A DNA stretch of 64,000 bases. Source: Chamaecyparis obtusa (lineage: Eukaryota; Streptophyta; Pinopsida; Cupressales; Cupressaceae). Under the pieces are notes generated by a model. That model searched no databases and was not told the DNA's origin. It saw only the letters and a list, made by a program, of their open reading frames with translations. Made by a program: the position numbers and the translations under genes. Of the stretch, positions 1-11,782 are shown piece by piece. The DNA is taken from positions 1-64,000 of the forward strand of contig BSBK01008847.1 of NCBI GenBank assembly GCA_027943335.1. The letters run 5' to 3'. The stretch's first letter is position 1. The number at the start of each line of letters is the position of its first letter.

Positions 1-270
1 CTTTTATTGTCGCTGAAAAATGGAAGTAAATGGGTTCTAAAAGATGTTAGGCATGTTCCTACACTTAAGCGTAATCTAATTTTAGTTAGTCAGTTATATA
101 AACAAGGTTGTAATTTGTCAATTTTGATCTCGCTTCTTGGAAAGTGTCCAAAGGTTAATTAATTTTAGCTAAAGGGTAGAAAACTGGAAGTTTATACACT
201 TTAGACTGCAATGGTGAAGTGGGAGCAGCCATGGCGGTTGCGGATAACAATGCTGAACTAATTTAAACTC

Positions 271-3240
271 GTGCATTCTGATGTCTTCAGTCCTATAGAG
301 GTAACATCTATCAGTGGTGCTAACTATTTTGTCACATTTCTTGATGATTCCACTCGCAAAGTTTGGGTTTACATGTTGAATAAGAAATCAGAAGTATTTT
401 CAAAATTTAAAAGTTTTAAGGATATGGTGGAAAATCAGATTGGAAGAAAGATTAAATTTTTACTAACGGACAATGGTGTGATTATTTCTCTTCAGAGTTT
501 GATCATTTTTGTGTAGATCAAGGTTATTTGGAGGATTAAAATAGTCCCTTATACACCTTGAGAAAATGGTGCAACTGAGGTTGAATCGAACTATTTTGGA
601 GAGAGCTTAGTGTAGGTTGTCTAATGCTAGTTTGGGGAAGGAATTTTGGGCAGAGGTGTGTAATACAATGGTTTATTTAATAAATTGAGCTCCTTCGTCA
701 TGTCTGGATTTTGATATTCTAGAAGAAAGGTGGACTGGTAAGAGAATTTCATTTTCTCATTTGCGTGTTTTTAGATGCAATACATATGCTCACATTCATA
801 AGGAGCAAAGAACGAAATTGGATTTCAAATCCATAAGATGCATATTTTTGGGGTATGGTGAGGATCAATTTGGTTTTCATCTCTAGGATTCAATCACCAA
901 GAATGTGATTTGCAGTCGGGATGTTGTATTCAACGAAAAGTCTTTTTCCGGTTTGCAAAATTAGAACTCTTCTTCTGATGATTTTATTAAATATGATCTG
1001 TCTGATAATGGAAATCATAGGCAGAGCATACCTCAAGTCACATTCCACCCATCTATAGTTATCCCTTCCAGCAATGCACACCACACCTCTTCCACAAATT
1101 CTCTACCTTGCCCAATAACACCGCAGACACTTAAGTCTCCAACACCATTCGTGGTTAGCACACAACCACTATTTAATTACGGCCCTACATCCACATCTTT
1201 GCCTATGTAGCTTGGCCCTTACCAACACATTGAAGGAGTAGAGCAAGAGGCTCTATTTCCCATGGCTCTCCATATGCTCATGCCCATATTGTAGGAGCCC
1301 TTCCCCTCATTGACTCCCCCACTGCCTACATTAACCCATGAGGACTCCACACCACTACGCATAGACCCAACTCCCCAGTGAAGGAGCATCCTCCACTTGT
1401 GGAGTAGTCTCTACATTCGTAGCATATGATGCTACCTTCACTCACTCCTCAGCTGTGTGATGATAATCCTCTCCTAGGCATGGACATCTCTCTGCCGCGA
1501 GAGGAAAATTCTGCAGTCCCAAACCAGAGCACTTGCCAAGAGACAGAGTCTGGCAAACAATAAGGTGTCCGTCATTTCCACAATTCTAAAAACACAGAGG
1601 ACTTTGATGTTGCTCACACTTAAGACACAAATCAAAATATTCAGTTGCGACGGTCTACTAGAGAGAGAAAACATCCAAGGAAATTTGATGATTATGAACT
1701 TATATTCTATTTGTGTTCTGATCAGGCAGAGCCACATACATATAAGCAAGCATGTATTGATGCTAATTCAGTGTTCTTGATGGATTCCATGAAAGATGAA
1801 ATGGATTCTTTAAACATAAATTAGACATGGGATTTGGTTCCTCTTCCGCCAAATCGTAAAGCCTTGAAAAAAAATGGGTATATCGCATAAAAGAGGAAAA
1901 TGGAGGTCGAAAGTGATACAGGGCCAGACTGGTAGTGAAGGGATTCACTCAATAAAAGGGGTGTCGACTTCAATGAAATCTTTTCTCCAGTAGTCAAAAT
2001 GAAGACTATTCGTTTGGTATTAGGCATAGCAGCAACATGGGACCTTGAGCTTGAGTAACTCGATGTCAAAGCAACGTGTTTAGATGGAGATATTGACAAA
2101 GAGATATATATGGAGCAGCCGGAAGGATTTGTTAAATAGGGGCATGAGCATTTATATTTCAGATTAAAGAGGAGTCTATATGGGATGAAGCAAGCCCCAC
2201 ACCAATGGTATTTAAAATTTGATCACTTCATGACTCAGCAAGGTTTTACTCACTGCGAATCAAACCCATGTGTTTACTACAAACGACTTCCCACTGGTGA
2301 GATTGTGATTTTGCTATTGTATCTTGATGACATGCTGACTATTGGTAATAGTACATGAGAGTTATTCATGAGCTGAAGACACATTTGGATCTTCATTTTT
2401 CCATGAAAGATTTAGGGGTAGCGAAGAGGATTCTTGGGATGGATATAATTCGAGATAGACATAAAAGAGAAATTAAGTTATCTCAAGAAAAGTACATCCT
2501 TAAAGTCTTAGAAAAATTCAATATGTCAAATGCAAAATTGGTTGCCACTCCATTAACTGAACACTTTCAGTTGTCTTCTAAAATGTGCCCTTCTACTCAA
2601 GAATAAAAACATGAGATGGTTGGTATTCCTTATTCTTCAGCATCTGGGAGTTTAATGTACACCATGGTTAGCACATGTACGAATATTGCTCATGCAGTGG
2701 GAGTTGTGAGTGGTTTTATGAGTAATCCAGGTAAAACTCATTGGCAAGTAGTTCAATGGACTCTTCAATATTTGAGAGGCACTTCCTCTCATGTTTTATG
2801 TTTTGACAGTAAGACCCCTTATATTTGCGGATATGCTAATTCTAATATGGCTAGAGATTTAGATACAAGGAGGTCAACAACATGCTATGTGTTTAATTTT
2901 GCTGGGGCAACGATTAGCTGGACTTCTCGGAAGCAAAAAGTTTACTACTCTTTCCTCTACCAAGGTTGAATACATTTCTCTTACTGAGGTAGCTAAATAG
3001 CTGATATGGTTACAATGATTGTTTGGAGAGTTGGGATTTAAACAATTCACCTTTACTCCATTTTCTGACAGCAGGAGTGCCATTCATTTGGCCAAAAATT
3101 AAGCTTTCCACAGTTGTACAAAGCATATAGAAACTAGATTTCACTTCATCTGTCATGCTCTTGAAAAGGGAATACTACAGCTAGAGAAGATTGATATGAA
3201 GGTCAATCCGGCTGATGCATTCACCAAGGTTGTACCTTGA
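271..3240 (+). pseudogene. Copia pol remnant: integrase, reverse transcriptase, RNase H
   Basis: Integrase is seen in the segment from 271 with FLDDSTRKVWVYML and LLTDNG, matching the region of the catalytic aspartates. Reverse transcriptase is recognised by the LLLYLDDMLTIG active-site block near 2,310-2,345, where Copia elements usually have YVDD. RNase H is recognised by SGSLMYTMVSTCTNIAHAVG (2,646-2,705) and the LQYLRGTSS block near 2,765. At least eight interruptions split the frame, among them stops near 516, 2,138, 2,356 and 2,604. The family assignment is secure; function is lost. Confidence 0.85.
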
Positions 3241-3350
3241 GAGAAGTTTGAATTCTGTAGAGCTTCTCTCAGCATCGTCACGACATAGCTATAAGCATTC
3301 CAAGTAGGGGATATCTTTGTGCAGCACTGATTGGACTTCAAGTGGGAGAT

Positions 3351-3640
3351 TGTAACGGTCTGACAGAGGAATATGAAACGACTCTGATTGTGCAATCCAA
3401 TCGTTGCCGACTCTTCCTCTTCTCAGACCTTTGGTTTTCCATTGAAGGATTGATTTATGTATAAGGAAAAATTAGTTGCTGCTGTTGTATTGTTGTAATG
3501 GTGATTATCTAATAAGAGAAAAGACCCCTTCTTGAAGAGTGGATGTAATCCAGATTAGTTGGATGAACCACTATAAAATTATGTGTTTTTCTCTTGCATT
3601 CTGAGTCTGATTTTTTGTTTCAGTTTTAAAATTGTTTCAG
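3351..3640 (+). repeat. 3' LTR of the first Copia element (right end uncertain)
   Basis: It starts TGTAACGGTC directly after the purine-rich AAGTGGGAGAT, a typical Copia polypurine tract and LTR start. A TATA-like CACTATAAAATT lies near 3,570. The 5' LTR is outside the window, so the 3' boundary cannot be checked against a partner copy. Confidence 0.55.
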
Positions 3641-3650
3641 CATTTTTCAT

Positions 3651-4040
3651 TAGCTCAATAGTGTGTGGTCAGTACACAACTTACATATGGTCAATACAAC
3701 ATTTGAGCTATATATCATGCCAAAAAAAATTTGAAAATGGAATTGTTCAAACAGTAAAAAATGCCAAAAGATAAACAGTTTATAGAGAGAGAAAAACACT
3801 TATCATGTCACACGTATCACTTCTCTTTAAACTCAAAATAGGAAGCCTTGTTTGAGATTTTTTGTTTGGACATTCTACATAGTTTGTTATCTTTTACACA
3901 ATAGTTTTTGTATTGATATCTTTCTCATATCCAAGGCTTTTAAATTGTTTTTACAATGTATGGAATGTCTTTATCTTTCCAGTGTCACTATTTTACATAC
4001 ACCCAACCATGAAGTGAAAACTATTTATATTTTTAAATCA
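3651..4040. other. AT-rich spacer, no gene seen
   Basis: Low-complexity AT-rich sequence between the Copia remnant and the hAT elements. The short open frames here show no recognisable domain or codon pattern. Confidence 0.5.
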
Positions 4041-4048
4041 AGTGTTAC

Positions 4049-4983
4049 CAAGGTTACCCCAAGTTTCTGGGACGGGGACAACGGGACGCGGGGGGACGGG
4101 TTTTCGGGATGACAATTTTTTGCCGATTCTAGGGACGGGGGGGGGGGGGGACGGTAAAGGGGATGTCTATATAAATATAGGAATAATTTTAAATATATAA
4201 GGAAATTTACATGTATACATTACATTCATTTGAAAATATGGACAATGCATGCATTTAAACATCATAGAACCTTAACATACAAAATTTCAATGCCATTTAG
4301 TAAATACTAAAAGTAAAACTATAGTATAACTCTATTATGCATTCATAAAACTAGAAATTTGAAATTTCAATTCATTGTTGGATTGCCAATATGCATATAA
4401 TAACAAAAATATAAGTTTAACATAGAAAAGTAAAACTGAAAATGCCCAAAGGCTTAAGTACTGCCATAACATTTCATCATCATGTTCAACATAAAAATCA
4501 AAATATAGAAAAATGAAGCACACTACTGCTCCTATTCTTCTGTTGCCAACATGTCATCATAATTAGAAAACCAAAAAATGGACAACATATTAAAAACCAA
4601 AAAATGCTCATATGCCAATATAGAGCCACATATTTGGGTTATTAAGGAAAATGTGGTGGTGGGGCCCACAAAACAACCCTCCCCATGGAAGCCTTTTTCC
4701 ATTTTAAAAGTTTTTTTAAAGAATTTTGAGCTGCACACATTGGGGATGACTAAACATCCCTGGTATGGTCTGGGGACATGTACGACATCCCCGACCATCC
4801 TCGGGACATCCAGCCATCCCCAAAAAAGGCATAAACATCCCCAAGTTTTGGGGACATCTCGGACATCTAGGCCAAAAAGGGGGATGGGGTGGGGACATCT
4901 CCCAACCATCTCCAAGTCCTGGAAACGTCCCGGTTCTAAAAACTTGGGGATTTAGGTCAGGGATGCGTCCCTAGGTAACCTTG
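4049..4983 (-). mobile_element. Non-autonomous hAT element (internal-deletion derivative)
   Basis: The 935-bp element begins CAAGGTTACC and ends GGTAACCTTG, exact inverted termini. It is flanked by an 8-bp target duplication with one mismatch: agtgttac at 4,041-4,048 and agtgctac at 4,984-4,991. Eight-base duplications are typical of hAT transposons. Positions 4,049 to about 4,557 match the right end of the larger hAT element (about 14,944-15,451) in inverted orientation. Positions about 4,578-4,983 match its left end (5,123 to about 5,505), also inverted. It is therefore the same family with the transposase body removed, inserted in the opposite direction 139 bp from the larger copy. It carries no coding capacity. 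Confidence 0.92.
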
Positions 4984-5122
4984 AGTGCTACATGTTTTCT
5001 AGTATAATTAATGCCAAATATTGTATCCTCATGTAGAGAGAGAATAATTTGTTGCAAAAGAATGATCTACACAACATTTGTAAGCATTACTATTTTGAGA
5101 GCCTTATTTCAAAAGAAAAATT

Positions 5123-5505
5123 TATTATTACCCGGAGACGCATCCCTGGCCTAAATCCCCAAGTTTCAAGAACGGGGACATTTTTGGGACATGGGAACAG
5201 CTTGGGGACATCCCCTCCCCGTCCCTCTTTTCAACCAAGATGCTCGGGACATCCTGGAAACTTGGGGACCTCGACAAAAAAAATTGGGGGACGGTTGGGG
5301 ACGCCATAGACATCCCTCGACCATACCGGGGACGTCCATCTGTCCCCAATGTCTTGGACCCAAAAAAAATTAAAAAATTAAAAAAACCTTTGCATGTGTG
5401 GGGTTGTTTTGTGGGCCCCACCACCACACTTGCCCAAAAAACCCTATTTCATCCCTCTATATTGACATTATGAGCATTTTTGGGTTTTTTAATATGATGT
5501 CCATT
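5123..5505 (+). repeat. hAT left-end region with GGGGAC/GTCCCC clusters
   Basis: This stretch holds at least ten GGGGAC or GTCCCC motifs on both strands. It is matched in inverted form by 4,578-4,983 of the small hAT derivative. hAT ends typically carry short subterminal repeats bound by the transposase zinc finger, so a binding-site role is inferred. Overlapping open frames here follow the repeats and are not genes. Confidence 0.7.
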
Positions 5506-7032
5506 ATTTATAACAACAAGTTTGTGTTTTTCATTTTGTAGCAGCAAGAGGAGGTTTTCATATTTTCTTCATTCTCCAAGTGATTGTGCAAGGGTTTCAA
5601 CTTCCTACATTGTGCAACAAGTAAGTGTGAAAATCGTTATGCTTCCATTTTTCATTTTTTTTTACCAAACTAAAAGCTTGAAAGAGTCTGATTTTTATTT
5701 ATTTATTTCATTCTCTCAATTCATTGCATTCTTAAATCTCAAAACTAAGCATAATGAGTAGCGGTGAGGATAATAATAGTGATGAAGAACATTTTGATTT
5801 GGGGGGTGAAAGTGCTAGTGTTGAAGTTAGTAGTCAGCAACAACAAACTGATAAATTTAAATGCCCTTCAACAATCATGAGAAAACATGCAAAGGGCCCC
5901 TTCAACAAAAAAACAACCTCTTCTCCAATATGTCATAGCTAGGGTTGAAAAGAAAAAGAATGCAGGAGGGACTAGGCTATGGGATTTCCATATTTGCAAA
6001 GGTGATTTTAGGGGCAGCTATACAAGGGTAAAGTCACACTTTTTAGGTATTGCATGCCATGGAGTTATAGCTTGTCCTGATTTGACTGATGAGGAAAAAA
6101 TAGAATGTCAAAGATTGCATGTAGAGGCTAAAATGGGGGCACAAGGTATGTCAATAACATCACCTTTATCTTCTGCAACTGTACACTCACAATCATCTAA
6201 GCGTATGACATCCACCATTGGTACTACTAGCAACCCTATTGACACAAGAGGGAAGAGGAGGATTAGTAATGGTGAGAAGGGATAAGTGGAAAGTATGTTT
6301 AATGCACAAGCAAAAGAAATCACAGAGTCATCCATTGGTAGATTCTTTTTTTCTAATGGTATCCCATTGCATGTGGCCCGTTCAACTTATTTCAAACAAA
6401 TGGTCAAAGATATACTAACTATGAATCCTTCATTCACACCCCCAGGTGATCATAAGCTACGAACCACCATCCTTGATAAAGAGTATTCCAAGATTAATGT
6501 GTTTTTTCAGGATACGAAATGTACTTGGGTGAGGACGGGCTGCTCTATTGTGATGGATGGGTGGACCAATATTAGACACCGGCCACTCATTAATATAATT
6601 GTCACATCACCTATTGGCTCTTATTTTTCTAAAAGCCATAGATTATTCAAGGAAGATTAGGGATGCAGAGTTTCAACTCACCATTTTTAGGGATGCCATA
6701 GAGGAGGTTAGATCAAAAAATGTAGTACAGGTGATCACATATTCAGTACGTGTGTACAAATCAGCCAGTTTGATGGTAGAGGGTGCTTATAGGCTCATCT
6801 TTTTGACCCCTTGTTGTCATGTTCATGCATTGAACAATACATTAAAAGACATAGGGAAGATTGATTGGGTGAAATAGGTGGCGTCAGAAGCTAGAGAGAT
6901 ACAAATGTTCATATGAAACCACCACACTTCACTTGCTCTATTTAGGTCCTTCTCAAAGGAGTTCCTCAAACCAGCTAAGACACGGTATGTCAATTTTAAT
7001 TACAATTTAATTTTACTAGTTTAGTTTAAACT

Positions 7033-8591
7033 TGTATCATCTTAAAATGGAAGCACTTCCATGTTAAGAACGTTTAGCCCTCCGAGTAAGTGGTTTGGGG
7101 TCATGTCAAGCGCCTTGAATGGGTACTTGACTTGGATCTAGCTTTTTTCCCCTATTTTGCCCTATTTTCCACTTCTTCCTAACATAATTCTGGAATCATG
7201 AATTGCAAACCTGAGATTCTTGACCTCAGGGTCAAGGTCGACCTCAACCCTGACCTAGGTCAAAGTCAACCTTGACCTTGAACCTAGGGTCCGGGATCCT
7301 CGGGGTTAGATTCTAGTTTTAGGGTTTCATCAAAATTTTATCTTTTTTCTCTTCGGGGCCACTATTTCTTGGGTTAAGTGTCAAATTCTAAAATTAATAT
7401 TTGAGGTGGACCTTTCTCAATCTTTGTAAAGGATTCCTAATTTATTATTGGAGATTACCCTTTCTCATGTTTTGTGCCTAATACTTAAATTAACTTTGGG
7501 GTTAGCCTTACCTTGAACTTTGTGACAAGGCTCTTAAATAATTATTTTTATTTCTATATTAAGGGTGGTCCCCTTCTAGAGTTTTGTGTCAAGACTTTAA
7601 TTTAATTTCCTCTCCATATGCACCTCTCTAGAGTTTTGTGCCATGAACCTTTAATTATTATTTTCTATGTGGCCTCTCTAGAAGTTTGTGTCCTAGATCA
7701 CTATAAAAGGGAGCCTTCCTCTCTCATTTTCTCCATGTCATCTCATCTCACAATCTCTAAAGCTCTCAAGCAAGAAGATCAAGCATTCAAGCATTCAATT
7801 CATCAAGGAGATCCATTAGAAGCTATTGAAAGATTCAAGCTCTATGGAGCCCTCTTGTTGAAGATTCTTCCATCCATTTCCATCCAAGCCTCTTCCTATT
7901 CCAAGATCCATTCAAGCTTGGTGTTGAAGATCTAAAGACAATTGATTTGAGACATCCTACATCTAATTCTATATTCTTTTGAAGCATCCATACTTGTGGA
8001 TTCAAGGATTCGAATCCCCCACACGAATTTCAACATAAGCAAGGTGAATTGTTCCATTTACTTTGTTTATTCCAGCAATTTCAATTCAATTTCAAGGTTA
8101 ATTCCTAAATTGGGGTTTGACTAAGGCAAACCCCTCCCCCCAACAAAAAAGACCATTTTTCTTGCAGGTACAGGTGTGGGACGATGAATTAAAGTGCAGA
8201 TTTGGATACCCTTTTCGTCAAACTTTTCGTCAGAGCTTTGCAGGTCAAGGTTGACTTTTTAGGTCAAGGTTGACCTTGGGTCAAGGTCGACTTTGTCTAC
8301 CTAGGTCAAGGTCGACCTTTCATCAGATCATAAAAATATTTCTAGGTTTTGTAGATCTCACAATTTTGATTTAGAAACATGAATATCAACAATTTCTGAG
8401 ACTGTTTGACAGGGTTTTCATTCGATTCTTTTTCAAAGGTAAGTACCTTTATTTCTTCATTTCAATATTAGTCTTCTATATTTACTTTCCATATCAATAT
8501 AATTTATATGTATGTGTAAAATATTGATTTTGGGGTCTCTTTTATGTGCAAACCATTATTCTAGGACCCCATCCATATTTTATATCTTACA
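7033..8591 (+). repeat. 5' LTR of the non-autonomous Gypsy-like element
   Basis: It starts TGTATCATC and ends TATATCTTACA. It matches the copy at 12,173-13,758 throughout with scattered substitutions and small indels. It contains a near-terminal palindrome centred on TGGAAGCACTTCCA and two clusters of GGTCAAGGT-type motifs. Confidence 0.93.
7702..7708 (+). promoter_or_regulatory. Probable TATA box of the 5' LTR promoter
   Basis: TATAAAA in the context ATCACTATAAAAGGGAGCC, conserved in the 3' LTR at 12,889-12,895. It is followed by a CT-rich stretch (CCTCTCTCATTTTCTCC) that could hold the transcription start. Confidence 0.6.
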
Positions 8592-8980
8592 TTTTGGTGA
8601 AGCCGACAAGCTTACCCCCTATCTTTTGTGGAATTAGATGCCCTATTGTGTTTGTTGTATCTTGTGTGTTCACCTTCACATCTTACATTTTGGTGAGCCC
8701 ATTTATGACAACTATTTCTTTTTGGTGTTAGATTTACATTTTGTGTTAGATCTTACATGCTTACAAAAGTAGATTTATTTTATGTTCTTTCATTTATATT
8801 TCAAAAATACAAAAAAATTGCAAAATTTCTTCAAAAATACAAAAACATTTACACTGCTTTGTGGAATTAGATGCCCTATTGTGTTGGTGGTGTTTGATTT
8901 CCTTTTCATTCTTATAAATTTCATTTTAATGCATTTAGATATATCTAGATCTATTTTATATGCATTTCTTTATTCGTTAT
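8592..8980 (+). other. Leader after the 5' LTR with internal duplications
   Basis: The sequence TTACATTTTGGTGA occurs both at the LTR edge (8,587) and again at about 8,684. TGTGGAATTAGATGCCCTAT occurs near 8,627 and 8,861. The expected primer-binding site lies in the TTTTGGTGAAGCC stretch, but I cannot assign a tRNA. Confidence 0.5.
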
Positions 8981-8981
8981 C

Positions 8982-9812
8982 ATGTTGCACAAGTTATCTC
9001 AAGCATTTTTCAAGTGCTTTATTGAACCTTCGGATGGGGATGTTGATTTTTCTCTTCCTCATGAAACTGTTGTGAATGATCCCTTGGATAAAGACATTGA
9101 TTTATCCCCTCCTCATGAGGAAGCTTTGATACAAGAGGGTGATTTATTAATGGATGACATATTTATACATGATGATAACTCTTTTTCTAAAACACACTCC
9201 CCTTATGCAGACATTTTAGCAAAAGAAGATGACATTATAGATGCTTTACCTCCATTTGGGATTCCTTCTAGTGATGAGGCATTAGTGGAGAATGATATGG
9301 ATTCCCTTAATGCTCTCCCTTTTAGTGATGATCTTATGGAGAATCAAGATCTTACCTCATCTCCTCCTAGGATGTCCTCTTTGCTTCCTTCTTGTGAATC
9401 TGTTTGTAGTGTTGAGACAACTAACATGGTTTATCTAAAACCCTTGTTGATTGTCAAAGGTTGTCCTCACATTACTATCAAAGGTAACCTATGGAGTCTT
9501 TAGAGTCTTTCAATGACCAAGATTCGATAGCTCACACATCCTAAAAGGAATAACATTCAACCTAATCCGGTGGTTTCTACTTCTTTGCCACCTTCTCAAC
9601 CCATTCTCCCTCCTCCACCCCGTTTTCCTAGCAAGGAGTATGATTTGATAAACCAATTGCAAAATACTCCTGCCAAGATTTATTTATGGGAGCTTCTTCA
9701 AACTTCACCTACCTACTATGAAGCCTTGCAAAAAGCTCTAGCAACTCCTCCCACTCCACCTCCTAATCAAGAGAACATTAATATGATTTACTCAAAAGGA
9801 TTTACCTTCTAA
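8982..9812 (+). pseudogene. Acidic gag-like N-terminal region of the non-autonomous element
   Basis: The open frame 8,982-9,503 encodes a strongly acidic protein rich in D, E, S and P with no recognisable gag capsid domain. The adjoining frame 9,570-9,812 has a proline-rich stretch and then YDLINQLQNTPAKIYLWELL. That block closely resembles YNLIDQLQRTPTQISIFELL upstream of the protease in the Gypsy element at 39.85 kb, which ties the two families together. A stop near 9,501 and a frameshift near 9,810 break the frame. Confidence 0.65.
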
Positions 9813-9840
9813 AGAAGTTCAAAATCAATATGATGCTCTT

Positions 9841-10391
9841 ATGGTTGCTATTACTATCAATAAAAGCATCATTTGTAGGGCCTTGATTGATAATGGATCT
9901 GGGCTTAATGTTTGTAGCATGGACATGCTCAAAGCGATTAAAGCCGATCTTTCAACTATTCAACCTGACAATGTTCCTATACGTGGCTTTGATAACATTG
10001 CTAAGAACACTTTAGGCTCATTACCTTACCTATCAAAGTAGGTTCGGTCATCCTGAATACACCTATTCATGTTATGCCTTGACCTCTCAATTATAACCTT
10101 CTTTTGGGTAGACCTTGGTTGCATGAGATGCATGCTATTCCTTCCACCCTTCATCGTAAAGTCAAGTTTATACATAAAAATGTGATGTATACACTTCATG
10201 CAGATGATGTGCCAAATCCTTGCTTGAATATTCAAACCCACACTACTCCTACTCCTAATAGTAATCCTTCTTCCTCTAATGCTCTTCCTGGTGATGATTG
10301 GGGAACCTTGGATTTTAATCCTTGCTTTATTGGAGAGTATAAATTTTCTGATCTTGATTTCATGAAGCAACAAAGAGAGTTTGAAAAATGA
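9841..10391 (+). pseudogene. Retropepsin-like protease region, frameshifted
   Basis: ALIDNGSGLNVCSMDMLKA (from 9,880) corresponds to the protease active-site loop; the Gypsy relative has VLIDGGAGLNICTM. The flap and C-terminal block NYNLLLGRPWLHEMHAIPST follows at about 10,094. A stop at 10,039 and one frame change separate the two halves. A typical retropepsin has D-T/S-G, whereas here it reads D-N-G-S-G. No polymerase follows. Confidence 0.7.
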
Positions 10392-10603
10392 TTTTTTACT
10401 TCTACTTCTAATACCCTTCGTAATAACCTTGTCGCTGCTTCTACCCACAATGAATCTACCAAACCTACTAATGATGACATAGTGACTAATGAAGTTCCAT
10501 TGACTCCTTCTGATATGGCTTCTTGTTATGGTCCCAGTTATCATTTCCTAGTTAAACAAGGATTTAATGCTCAAGGATGTGGTAGCATAAACAAGGAATT
10601 CAA

Positions 10604-10966
10604 ATGCCCTTACAGAATGGGGGGCATGAGCATTCTTATGGATCGAGATTTAATCCTCAACAACAAATCAATGTTAACAACATCTCAAATAACACTTTAA
10701 AACATGGTGAAACTATGAAGGAATTTGACCAAGAAGTTCTTTTGCCTAAACTCCTTCATGCTAAGATGATTACTAGACCTAAACGCATAAAGAAATGTAG
10801 TCCACACTTGAAGACTCTTCCTTTTTGTTTGTATCATAGATTTCATGATCACTCTACTAATGAATGTCATGCTTTACATTATAAGATTAGGAAGCTCAGT
10901 TATTGTAAGGTTATTTATATATCATGTGGTAATGAGTTGTATTTCAATCCTATTTTCTCTAAATAA
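10604..10966 (+). pseudogene. Zinc-knuckle-like gag segment lying downstream of protease
   Basis: The 120-residue frame contains FCLYHRFHDHSTNECHALHY, which parallels FCVFHNGIGHNIKNCFRLKH in the gag of the Gypsy element (about residue 368). In that relative the motif precedes the protease; here it follows it, so the coding region is rearranged or was assembled from parts. The frame ends at 10,966 and nothing like a polymerase follows. Confidence 0.5.
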
Positions 10967-11570
10967 CATTTATGTTCCTATTATGGAGCTCCACATTATG
11001 TAAACAATGCTAGCCTAATCCTTGGGGGCTCGTTGTCTTGCATAGTGTTGTGAGTGATATAATAAGTCCCCTTCCATCCTTGTTCCTACGCTTTGGGGGC
11101 AAGGATGCCATCTCCTTCCTTTTTGTCTTTCTGGGATTCACCTCTTTCCTTGGTTAAGCAGTATCTATCTATTATGTGATATCCAATCATACATGAAAAT
11201 TTTGATTTGCATTGAGGATCTATGTCCTTGATCATAATCTATTTCATTGTTGGGTTTCCATGGTTGATAAATATCTCATCTTGGAAATTGAATAGTGTGC
11301 TATCCCTCAAAAGGGTTACTTTTTCTCATCTTGCATGATATCTCTTTGCATTCGTCCCTTCCATGGCCTCATAGGAGCTGTGACCTTCTTGGCTTGGACT
11401 GGGTGTTGTTTATGGATATTTTCTTGATGTTGAAGAGGGCTTTATCCTTGTTCTTTTCTTTCCTTAACATGTCAAAATAGTATGTTTTTTCCATATTAAG
11501 GAGAGATTCATATATACGGCCTCCCTCATTCTATATTATGTATTTTTTTTCTAACCTTTTATTTTGAAGC

Positions 11571-11782
11571 ATGCTAAATCTCAGAAGGTAACACACATAA
11601 GTTGCTAAATCTTAAAGAGACACACATTTCCAATTTCAAATATGCTAAATCCTTGGAAGGTAAAGCACATAAGTTGCTAAATCCTAAAGAGACACACATT
11701 TTCAATTTCAAATATGCTAAATCCTCGGAGGGTAACACACATAAGTTGCTAAATCCTGAAGATATACACATTTTACAAATGT
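11571..11782 (+). repeat. Tandem repeat, 71-72-bp unit, about three copies
   Basis: Units start ATGCTAAATC at 11,571, 11,642 and 11,714. Each has a second internal TTGCTAAATC, giving a roughly 36-bp sub-periodicity. Open frames on both strands here simply follow the repeat. Confidence 0.85.

Larger units (their letters stand above)
1..3650 (+). mobile_element. Ty1/Copia LTR retrotransposon, 5'-truncated by the window, degenerate
   Basis: The plus strand reads in Copia domain order: end of the gag-pre-integrase region (about 20-130), integrase core (271 to about 800), reverse transcriptase (about 1,790-2,600) and RNase H (about 2,616-3,250). A purine tract precedes a TGTAACGG LTR start at 3,351. 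The 5' LTR, gag and protease lie outside the window. Many stops and frameshifts interrupt the frame, so the copy is dead. The right edge is uncertain because only one LTR is visible; about 3,640 is a guess from a TTTCAGCA end. Confidence 0.85.

Noticed and set aside
4578..5473. Several overlapping open frames on both strands
   Set aside because: They lie in the GGGGAC-rich hAT ends, are mirror images of each other because the ends are inverted copies, and show no domain.
7217..7310. AGGTCA-like half-sites suggestive of hormone-receptor elements
   Set aside because: Plants have no nuclear receptors that use these sites; the motif is treated only as an LTR repeat.
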